Shown piece by piece: positions 57,560-64,000 of a DNA stretch of 64,000 nt. Made by a program: the position numbers and the translations under genes. Origin of the DNA: Proteus hauseri ATCC 700826. GTDB taxonomy: Bacteria; Pseudomonadota; Gammaproteobacteria; Enterobacterales; Enterobacteriaceae. The notes below the pieces were generated by a model. The model ran no database searches. It worked only from the letters and a program-made list of their open reading frames with translations, and was not told where the DNA came from. The first letter of the stretch is position 1, and every line of letters begins with the position of its first letter. The stretch is taken from NCBI RefSeq assembly GCF_001654965.1, contig NZ_LXEV01000018.1, forward strand, positions 124,001-188,000, in the 5' to 3' direction.

Positions 57560-57892
57560 CCTGATAAACCTCGTTAATAATAATTCGTGTATGGATCCCT
57601 GTTATGCTATATAACAAAGGATCGCATAATATAAAATAAAATCATGGTATTTAATATGATTATTTATTATTTATTTTATTTAATTTATGTTTCGTTTTAA
57701 TAAATTAAAATTTAAGTTGGTTGATTTTTAATAAAATACAAGAAATAAATTGATTAAATAATTTTATTTAATAAAAGTGAAACAGAGAGATATTTTATAA
57801 AAATGATAAAATTACTTCTTTTAACCTTTGTAATCAATAATAGCTCAAGTATAATTTTTACTTCGTTTTAACTAGCAAAAAGAGAATAAAAA
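57560..57892. other. AT-rich divergent region rhtA / LOG-family gene
   Basis: No gene seen. The stretch 57650-57780 is dominated by A/T runs such as TTATTTATT and AATAAAATACAAG, and must hold both promoters. No clear operator or long inverted repeat was found. Confidence 0.5.
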
Positions 57893-58471
57893 ATGAATAA
57901 CATAAAATCTATCGCCGTGTATTGTGGTTCAAGTTTAGGTGCTTCATCTATTTATAAAGAGCAAGCAATTATTTTTGCCCAAGAGCTAGTTAAACGAAAT
58001 ATCACTTTGGTTTATGGTGGTGCAAGTGTAGGAATTATGGGAGCGCTAGCTGATACAGTATTACAAGAGGGCGGGAAAGTTATTGGCGTTATCCCAACGT
58101 TATTAGAAGGACGAGAAATTTCACATAAAAATCTGTCTGAGCTATATGTTGTTGAAACAATGCATCAGCGTAAAAATAAAATGATTGAACTAGCAGACGG
58201 ATTTGTTGCATTACCGGGTGGTTTTGGTACGTTGGAAGAGTTTAGTGAAGTATTTACTTGGAGCCAAATTGGTCTTCATCAAAAGCCATTAGGTATACTT
58301 AATATTAATCAATTCTACGATCCATTATTAATGATGATTAATAAAATGGCTGATGAACAATTTTTACACGAAAAATACCGTACAATGGCAATTGTAGAAC
58401 AGTGTCCAATTCAATTACTCGACAAATTTAATTCTTATATTGCACCCCCAGTAAAAACCTATAATAAATAA
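57893..58471 (+). CDS. LOG-family nucleotide phosphoribohydrolase
   Basis: A 192-residue protein of the LOG (lysine decarboxylase-like, TIGR00730) family, which hydrolyses nucleoside 5'-monophosphates at the N-glycosidic bond; plant and bacterial members activate cytokinins. The motif PGGFGTLEE is at about 110-118 and MHQRKNKM at about 92-99; VYCGSSLGASSIYKEQA and TLVYGGASVGIMG are typical. Bacterial paralogues may act on other nucleotides, and I cannot tell the substrate. AGAGAA precedes the ATG. A GNAT gene follows by 9 bp. Confidence 0.9.
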   Translation: MNNIKSIAVYCGSSLGASSIYKEQAIIFAQELVKRNITLVYGGASVGIMGALADTVLQEGGKVIGVIPTLLEGREISHKNLSELYVVETMHQRKNKMIELADGFVALPGGFGTLEEFSEVFTWSQIGLHQKPLGILNINQFYDPLLMMINKMADEQFLHEKYRTMAIVEQCPIQLLDKFNSYIAPPVKTYNK

Positions 58472-58480
58472 AGGTGAAGA

Positions 58481-58945
58481 ATGATAATAATAAGAAAAGC
58501 AATTTTATCTGATGTAGATGAGATTAATGTACTTTATACCCATCTATTTAATGAAATGGCACAGCTACAACCTGAAAGATTAAAACCGGGTAAACAAGAT
58601 GAAGCCTTTATTGTTAATGGTATTGAAAATAATAAATTTCATCTTTTGGTCGCTGATTCAGATGGGAAAGTGGTTGGATTTAGTATTTCACAAATCCAAG
58701 AAACGCCCATGTTTAATTGTTTAGTGCAGCGTAAATATGCTTATATTTACGACATTGCGGTTGATCCTTTAGTACGTAGTCAAGGTGTTGGTCGTTTGCT
58801 ACTAGATGCAATGAAACAATGGGCTAAATCGCAAAAAATGACGCATCTAGAATTGTCGGTATTAGCTGAAAATGGCGCGGCAAAGCGTTTTTATCAGCGA
58901 GAAGGATTAACCGAAATCAGTACGGTAATGGGAATAGCTTTATAA
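58481..58945 (+). CDS. GNAT-family N-acetyltransferase
   Basis: A 154-residue acetyltransferase with the acetyl-CoA loop VDPLVRSQGVGRLLLDAM (R/Q-x-x-G-x-G/A, about 106-123) and the C-terminal pattern LSVLAENGAAKRFYQREGL. It starts MIIIRKAILSDVDEINVLY. The acceptor substrate is unknown. GGTGAAG precedes the ATG, and the 9-bp gap to the LOG gene implies one transcript ending at the next terminator. Confidence 0.88.
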   Translation: MIIIRKAILSDVDEINVLYTHLFNEMAQLQPERLKPGKQDEAFIVNGIENNKFHLLVADSDGKVVGFSISQIQETPMFNCLVQRKYAYIYDIAVDPLVRSQGVGRLLLDAMKQWAKSQKMTHLELSVLAENGAAKRFYQREGLTEISTVMGIAL

Positions 58946-58994
58946 CAAGTACAATTAAACGCATTTAATTCTTGTCGAGCCCACAATAGATAAA

Positions 58995-59022
58995 AATAAA
59001 CCCGCGATTAAGCGGGTTTATT
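58995..59022. terminator. Bidirectional terminator after the GNAT gene
   Basis: AATAAACCCGC and GCGGGTTTATT form a perfect 11-bp stem around GATTAA, between converging genes. Confidence 0.9.
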
Positions 59023-59037
59023 AATTATATTATTCAG

Positions 59038-60738
59038 CTAAATTGTGGGTTTCCCCGCAATGATCGTACACAATACCCTGACATTTTCAATATCTTCTGG
59101 TGATATTTCAAACAAGTTTCTATCTAATATGATCATATCGGCAAATTTACCTTGTTCTAATGAGCCAATATATTGTTCTCTGCCTAGCGCATAAGCGGCA
59201 TTAATAGTCGCTGAACGTAATACTTCGATTAATGTAAGGTTGCGGTCATTATCAAGGCGAGGAGCTGATACTTCTTTTTGGCGTGTCATCGCGACTTTAA
59301 AGTCGTACCATTCATTGAGTGGATCTATTGGCCAATCACTGCCAAAGGCAATGGTCACACCCGCATCAATAAATTTACCTGCTGTTTCTAAATATTGGCA
59401 CCGTGCTTGACCTAACATCTCAATCTCTTTTTCGATATTATTCTGTTCTACGCCAGCCCATTGAAATGAAAGAAAAGGATAAACATTTAACTGTGCAAAA
59501 CGCGCGTAATCTTTTTCACACATTAATTCGTTGTGAGCTAAACCGGGACGAATATCTTTATTGGGTAAGGTATTGCGCATTTCGCCAATTGCATCAAGGG
59601 CGGTGCTAATTGCACCTTCAGCAACGGTATGAATATGAGGATGATAGCCTGCTCGGCTTATTTCAGTGATTAGTGGTGTTAAAATTTCAGCTGAAAAATA
59701 GAGATCACCTAAATGTTCTGAAATTTGCCAGTGTGGTGTTTCATCGGTGCCTACATTAATACGATAAGGTGAATGTAAGCGAGCTGTCATTATTGGCGCT
59801 TGTAATACGCCATCAAGAAACAGCTTAATATGACGAATTGCAACGCTAGGCTTCGCCCCTTCACTGGTTTGATGCCATTGTGAAAAACGTGTTGCAGCAT
59901 GATGTACTGCGTTAGGAATATCATTAATGGTAGGCACATCATCAGGGGTGATTTCAACCGCATTTTCAACCCGAATAGTGAGCTCATCGGCCGCTCTTAA
60001 GGTATTAAAAGCACGTAATTGTGGCTCTCCAACACGAGCATCCATAATGGTTGTAACGCCTTGCTCATTTAGTATTTTCTGAACATGACGCGCAATTTGT
60101 AGATTTTGTGCTTCAGTTAATGGCGGCAAGCTATCAATTGCCTGCATTGCTGGTGCATCTTCAAGAATACCTATCGGGGTTCTATCGGCGTCGCGCTCAA
60201 TATTACCGTCGGGTGGATCTGGTGTTTCTGATGTGATGTTTAGCAATGCCAATGCGCGAGAATTAGCTAAAACACTATGGCAATCACTTGAAAATAACAA
60301 AATAGGGCGTTGGGTGTTTAAAGTATCAAGATGATAGCGCGTCATTTGCACACCTTCGGGTTGCATTGCTTCACGATACCACGCTGAGACTTTTAACCAT
60401 TCGCTATCATTATCAACAGGAGAATTATCAAGATGATTTTGAATATGAGAAAGAATTTCAGGAATGGTAAGTGACTCATAATTAAGATGACAACCCGCTA
60501 ATGTAGCACCACCCCAAAATGGATGCATATGGGCATCAATAATACCCGGCATAACCATTTTCCCTTGTAAATCTATCATTTTTGTTTTTTCATTACAGAA
60601 AGAATTTAAGCTCTCTTTGGTTCCTGTGGCGATAATAAATCCCTGAGATATAGCGATAGCATTAAGGATACTGTTGTTATTATCGGCGGTATAAATATAT
60701 CCGTTGTAATAGAGCGTTTCTGCAATTTGAAATGTCAT
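59038..60738 (-). CDS. Metal-dependent amidohydrolase, YtcJ-like
   Basis: A 566-residue amidohydrolase of the type-3 (YtcJ/N-acyl-D-amino-acid hydrolase-like) subfamily. The metal site DAHMHPFWGG and the late FGSDWPIDPLNEW are clear, with ILLFSSDCHS and HIHTVAEGAI between them. Substrate unknown. The ATG at 60738 is chosen because it gives MTFQIAETLYYNGYIYTAD, the usual start of the family (a short beta sandwich), and AAGGCAG precedes it; an in-frame start at 60840 would add 34 residues rich in Arg/Asn/Thr with no counterpart. No signal peptide. It is monocistronic and convergent with the GNAT gene. Confidence 0.85.
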   Translation of the reverse strand: MTFQIAETLYYNGYIYTADNNNSILNAIAISQGFIIATGTKESLNSFCNEKTKMIDLQGKMVMPGIIDAHMHPFWGGATLAGCHLNYESLTIPEILSHIQNHLDNSPVDNDSEWLKVSAWYREAMQPEGVQMTRYHLDTLNTQRPILLFSSDCHSVLANSRALALLNITSETPDPPDGNIERDADRTPIGILEDAPAMQAIDSLPPLTEAQNLQIARHVQKILNEQGVTTIMDARVGEPQLRAFNTLRAADELTIRVENAVEITPDDVPTINDIPNAVHHAATRFSQWHQTSEGAKPSVAIRHIKLFLDGVLQAPIMTARLHSPYRINVGTDETPHWQISEHLGDLYFSAEILTPLITEISRAGYHPHIHTVAEGAISTALDAIGEMRNTLPNKDIRPGLAHNELMCEKDYARFAQLNVYPFLSFQWAGVEQNNIEKEIEMLGQARCQYLETAGKFIDAGVTIAFGSDWPIDPLNEWYDFKVAMTRQKEVSAPRLDNDRNLTLIEVLRSATINAAYALGREQYIGSLEQGKFADMIILDRNLFEISPEDIENVRVLCTIIAGKPTI

Positions 60739-60954
60739 TATTCTGCCTTGTCTAGCTGTGTTGATTGTATTGCTTGTGGTGATTGCTATTTTGCTTTCGT
60801 GCTTATAGGAAATCCTGTTGCGTTTAACGTGGTTGGTCATATTAGGAAATCAAGGTAAATACTACAAGCTTGTTACATTGATTTAACTAGGGGTTATACC
60901 TAGAACAGTATTTAAAAGATGCTAAATAGCATAAAAGAATAATACTGAGAGAGA

Positions 60955-60986
60955 TAAGGCAGGTGGTGTGAGATATACCTGCCTTA
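60955..60986. terminator. Strong hairpin downstream of moeB
   Basis: TAAGGCAGGT (60955-60964) and ACCTGCCTTA (60977-60986), a perfect 10-bp stem just beyond the moeB stop. Flanking T tracts are poor, so it may protect or end the moeAB mRNA. Confidence 0.65.
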
Positions 60987-61008
60987 TTAGTATTGATGAT
61001 AGAAAAGG

Positions 61009-61776
61009 TCAGTTATCTGGTGAGTGTGTTGAGCAAACTTCACAATGAGGATTTTTGGGCAATTTAAATTCACGAAATTGCATTCTCATTGCATCAAACA
61101 TCAGCACTTTACCATAGAGGTTTTCACCATAGCCGGTAAGTAGTTTTATTGCTTCAACAGCTTGTAACGTTCCGATAGTGCCTACAACAGGCGCCATAAT
61201 GCCCGCTTCAACACAACTTAATGCATTATCGCCAAAAAGGTGACTAAGGCAACGATAGCAAGGTTCATCATTTTGGTAGGTAAATACGCTAATTTGACCT
61301 TCCATCCTAATTGCTGCACCAGAAACTAATGGTTTTTTCTGTTGGAAACAAAACCGATTAAGTTGCTCACGTATCATTACGTTATCTGTACAATCCATCA
61401 CAATATTATGTTGGCTAATCAGTGAGTTGAGTGCGTCTTCTTCAAGTAGCGCATCTACTGTATTAATAATAACGTGGGGATTAATCGCTTCTAATGTTGC
61501 TTTTGCCGACAGTACCTTAGGTTGACCTATCGTCGTATCCCGATGAAGAATTTGACGCTGAAGATTAGATAATGAAACGGTATCAAAATCGAGTAAAGTT
61601 AACTTTCCTACACCCGCAGCCGCTAAATATTGCGATGCACTACAGCCTAAACCACCTACGCCGACAATCAAAACGGAGGCACTTTTTAGTGCTTCTTGAC
61701 CGTCAAAATCAAAGCCTCGCAATACAATTTGGCGATTGTATCTTATCGTTTCTTCATCGGTTAGCTCGATATTCAT
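61009..61776 (-). CDS. moeB: MoeB, MoaD-adenylating enzyme
   Basis: A 255-residue E1-like ATPase that adenylates the C-terminal glycine of MoaD for thiocarboxylation. Nucleotide loop GVGGLGCSASQYLAAAG (about 38-54), DFDTVSLSNLQRQ, and two zinc Cys pairs, CYRC and CEVC, in the second half are present. The ThiF/MoeB fold is unmistakable; MoeB rather than ThiF is supported by adjacency to moeA and near identity to E. coli. The gene begins 5 bp after moeA ends. Confidence 0.95.
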   Translation of the reverse strand: MNIELTDEETIRYNRQIVLRGFDFDGQEALKSASVLIVGVGGLGCSASQYLAAAGVGKLTLLDFDTVSLSNLQRQILHRDTTIGQPKVLSAKATLEAINPHVIINTVDALLEEDALNSLISQHNIVMDCTDNVMIREQLNRFCFQQKKPLVSGAAIRMEGQISVFTYQNDEPCYRCLSHLFGDNALSCVEAGIMAPVVGTIGTLQAVEAIKLLTGYGENLYGKVLMFDAMRMQFREFKLPKNPHCEVCSTHSPDN

Positions 61777-61781
61777 ATCGA

Positions 61782-63023
61782 TTATTCGCTTTTTAACAAA
61801 GGATTAAACAGCTCGATAGTAACGGTTTCACCTGCTGCAACCTTGCCGCGTTCACGTTCTAGTACGATAAAGCAATTTGCCACACTAAAAGAGCTATAAA
61901 TATGTGAACCTTGGTGGCCTGTTGTTTCAACTTGCCATGCGCCATCTGCATTAACACTGGCAATGCCGCGCTGAAAATCAAGACGACCTACTGATTTTTT
62001 CAGAGAACATTGGGTGATTGCTTGAAAACGTTGTGGTGCTTTCCATTGGCTAAAGCCTGATAAACGCGCAATTAATGGCTGAACTAATTGATAAAAAGTG
62101 ACGGTTGCTGAAACTGGATTACCCGGTAACCCACAAAACCATGCATTGTGTAAATGACCGAAAGCAAAAGGTTTACCCGGTTTAATCGCCAGCTTCCAAA
62201 AACCAATTTTACCAATTTCATCTAGCATTTGTTTGGTATAATCCGCTTCGCCCACTGAAACACCGCCACTGCTGATGACTAAATCGGCTTCTTGATCGGC
62301 TTTCATAAAGGTTTCACGTAGTTTTTCTGGTGAGTCGGGAATAACACCGAAATCGAGCACTTCACAACCCAGTTTTTCCAGCATTAAACGTACGGCAAAG
62401 CGGTTAGTATCGTAAATTTGACCTGCTTTTAGCGGTTGACCAATAGTTTGTAGCTCATCACCAGTTGAAAATACAGCGACTTTTAATGGACGATAAACTT
62501 GAACGTTGGCGATACCTAAAGAGGCTATTAGCGGTAATTGGGCTGTAGAGAGTTTTGTACCTGCGGCTAATACAATGTCGTTTTCTTTTATATCTTCACC
62601 AATATGGCGAATATTTTGCCCTTTTTTTGCTGGGTGAGAAAAACGAACGCCGTTTTCAGTTACTTCTGCTTCTTCTTGCATAATGACAGTATCAACATCT
62701 GTAGGCACCATTGCGCCCGTCATAATACGAACACAGTGACCTACAGGTAATTCATCCTCAAAAGGTACACCAGCAAAAGCTTTACCAGCAACAGGAAGCG
62801 GAGTTTGATTCGCTAAATCTGCATAACGAAGCCCGTAGCCATCCATCGCAGAGTTATCAAAAGAGGGTACATTAAGTGGAGAAGTAATATCTTCACTTAA
62901 AATATAACCTGCTGCGTTATTTAATGGGATGCTAAGGGTGTCTGTTATTGCCACCGGTTTTTCAAGCAGTTTTTCTAGCGCTTCATCAAGGGATAACAAA
63001 CCGCTAACGTGACATTGACTCAT
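61782..63023 (-). CDS. moeA: MoeA, molybdopterin molybdenumtransferase
   Basis: A 413-residue enzyme inserting molybdenum into adenylated molybdopterin. [39 protein letters not shown], the MPT-binding STGDEL and [17 protein letters not shown], and [25 protein letters not shown] match E. coli MoeA. The ATG at 63023 is chosen since GGAG lies 7 nt before it and the result matches the family; a start four codons upstream is unlikely. It heads moeAB; a promoter must lie in 63024-63237, where no ModE-like site was seen. Confidence 0.95.
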   Translation of the reverse strand: MSQCHVSGLLSLDEALEKLLEKPVAITDTLSIPLNNAAGYILSEDITSPLNVPSFDNSAMDGYGLRYADLANQTPLPVAGKAFAGVPFEDELPVGHCVRIMTGAMVPTDVDTVIMQEEAEVTENGVRFSHPAKKGQNIRHIGEDIKENDIVLAAGTKLSTAQLPLIASLGIANVQVYRPLKVAVFSTGDELQTIGQPLKAGQIYDTNRFAVRLMLEKLGCEVLDFGVIPDSPEKLRETFMKADQEADLVISSGGVSVGEADYTKQMLDEIGKIGFWKLAIKPGKPFAFGHLHNAWFCGLPGNPVSATVTFYQLVQPLIARLSGFSQWKAPQRFQAITQCSLKKSVGRLDFQRGIASVNADGAWQVETTGHQGSHIYSSFSVANCFIVLERERGKVAAGETVTIELFNPLLKSE

Positions 63024-63237
63024 TATAAACTCCAAAATCCATAGAACTGTTTTGTTTTATCTCATAATACTAATCTATCATGATGAGCATCATCATGTCA
63101 GAGATCATCTTGAGGAGAAAAATCAAACCTGATTGAATAGTGATAATGTTAACCATTTAAAGTTTAATTGTTATTAAATATGTTAATAATTACGAGAATA
63201 AATCGGCAGTATAATCAAAACTTAATTGTGGATACCC

Positions 63238-64000
63238 ATGAATACGCCAAATTATCAAAGCCATTCAGCACAAGCATTTCATATCGCTTTTAGTGGATTT
63301 CTGGCATTAGTTGTTGCGATGGGAATAGGTCGTTTCACCTTTACACCTCAAGTATCACTAATGATTGGTGAATTTCAATTAACGCTAACCAGTGCCAGTA
63401 TTGTCGCAGCATTTAATTATTTAGGGTATTTAGCTGGCTCTTATGATGCGATGAAAGCAACACGAGGTGTTGGCTATCGGTTATGGGCTGGATTATGGGG
63501 TGCTGTAACTATTACTTTGCTATCTGCTTTTTTAACGGATGCTGTTACGCATAGCATCGCTCGTTTTTTTATTGGCTGGGCAAGTGGGTGGACTTTAGTG
63601 TTAGTGGCTTCATGGGCAAATGAATTATTGGCACGCCTTAATCGTCCTGCATTAAGTGTTGCTGTTTATGCTGGTACGGGTGTTGGCATATGTATAAGCG
63701 GTGTTTTGGCTGTGCTTATTATGAAATGGCATATGAGTGCAACACAAGGATGGCTGATTTATGGTTTGCTAGCATTTATTTGCGCTATATATGTAAGTTA
63801 TCATTTACCAAAACCATGGTTGATGAGCCGAGACGAAACAAAAGTAGAGCCTTTAACGCTTACAATACCAATGAAAAAGCTTATTTGGGGCTATACCTTT
63901 GCAGGTTTTGGCTATATTTTGCCCGCCACATTTCTTTCTCAAATGGCGGCAGAGCGTTTTCCTGGTAGCCTTGTCGCGCAGTTTGTGTGGCCTATATTTG
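63238..64000 (+). CDS. YbfB/YjiJ-family MFS transporter, N-terminal part (runs off the window)
   Basis: At least 254 residues are present, starting MNTPNYQSHSAQAFHIAFSG at ATG 63238. Six or more hydrophobic segments are visible. The early MGIGRFTFTPQVSLM fits the YbfB/YjiJ family signature (GxGRFxxTPxxPLM-type), a group of uncharacterised major-facilitator permeases. No strong SD is seen directly before the ATG. The frame stays open to the right edge, so the rest lies outside. It is divergent from moeA. Confidence 0.8.
   Translation, partial: MNTPNYQSHSAQAFHIAFSGFLALVVAMGIGRFTFTPQVSLMIGEFQLTLTSASIVAAFNYLGYLAGSYDAMKATRGVGYRLWAGLWGAVTITLLSAFLTDAVTHSIARFFIGWASGWTLVLVASWANELLARLNRPALSVAVYAGTGVGICISGVLAVLIMKWHMSATQGWLIYGLLAFICAIYVSYHLPKPWLMSRDETKVEPLTLTIPMKKLIWGYTFAGFGYILPATFLSQMAAERFPGSLVAQFVWPIF

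Noticed and set aside
60739-60840. N-terminal extension of the YtcJ-like amidohydrolase
   Set aside because: Composition and lack of ribosome site suggest non-coding leader; the family starts at the internal ATG.

Overview
The window is a low-GC enterobacterial chromosome segment. Its proteins align closely with E. coli K-12 proteins recalled from memory, but the codon and base composition is AT-rich. Gene content and order fit Proteus or a near relative in the Morganellaceae; this is an inference, as no species marker such as 16S is present. The backbone follows the E. coli 17-19 min region: gpmA, modF, modE, acrZ, modABC, ybhA, pgl, bioA/bioBFCD, uvrB, ybhK, moa, ybhL, ybhGFSR, cecR, rhlE, dinG, dps, rhtA, moeAB. 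Several accessory blocks interrupt it.

Layout. 1-2.3 kb: gpmA (partial) and modF on the minus strand. 2.3-11.3 kb: a contact-dependent-inhibition-like island lying between modF and modE. It holds a short CdiA/filamentous-haemagglutinin exoprotein, a candidate immunity gene, then a start-less second CdiA C-terminal module with an EndoU-like end and its own candidate immunity gene; relics of an older gene tail follow each module. 11.4-17.2 kb: modE, acrZ, modABC, ybhA, pgl. 17.3-22.3 kb: divergent biotin genes around a BirA-type operator. 22.3-30.7 kb: uvrB with SOS and DnaA-type sites, a DUF1266 gene, ybhK, the moaACDE operon behind a Moco riboswitch and a ModE-type box, and ybhL. 30.7-34.3 kb: a divergent accessory locus (YheO/DauR-like regulator; RidA, YihN-like MFS, TIM-barrel). 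34.4-43.8 kb: VOC protein, YbhGFSR efflux system with its TetR regulator CecR, rhlE, dusC, a GlsB/YeaQ-type membrane protein. 43.9-53.5 kb: sseA, then a metabolic island (DcuC-like transporter, MetC-like PLP enzyme, fumarase-superfamily lyase, MmgE/PrpD protein, hotdog protein, DapA-like aldolase, LysR regulator). 53.7-64 kb: dinG, dps, rhtA, a LOG-family gene, a GNAT, an amidohydrolase, moeB, moeA and the start of a YbfB/YjiJ-type MFS gene.

How the parts work together. The window is rich in molybdenum metabolism: molybdate uptake (ModABC), its sensor-regulator (ModE), the ModF ATPase, molybdopterin synthesis (MoaA, C, D, E; no moaB in the operon), sulfur-carrier activation (MoeB) and molybdenum insertion (MoeA). 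Two inverted repeats of the same 24-bp spacing and sequence class, before modA and before moaA, suggest one ModE circuit controls uptake and cofactor synthesis, with the Moco riboswitch adding feedback. The biotin genes form one divergon. UvrB and DinG are the DNA-damage genes, and uvrB has a good LexA box.

The most interesting parts are the CDI island, where about 808 bp of near-identical direct repeat would let recombination swap one toxin/immunity pair for another in frame, and the 45-53 kb lyase/epimerase-like/aldolase island, whose substrate is unknown. No rRNA, tRNA, CRISPR array, transposase or complete insertion sequence was recognised.
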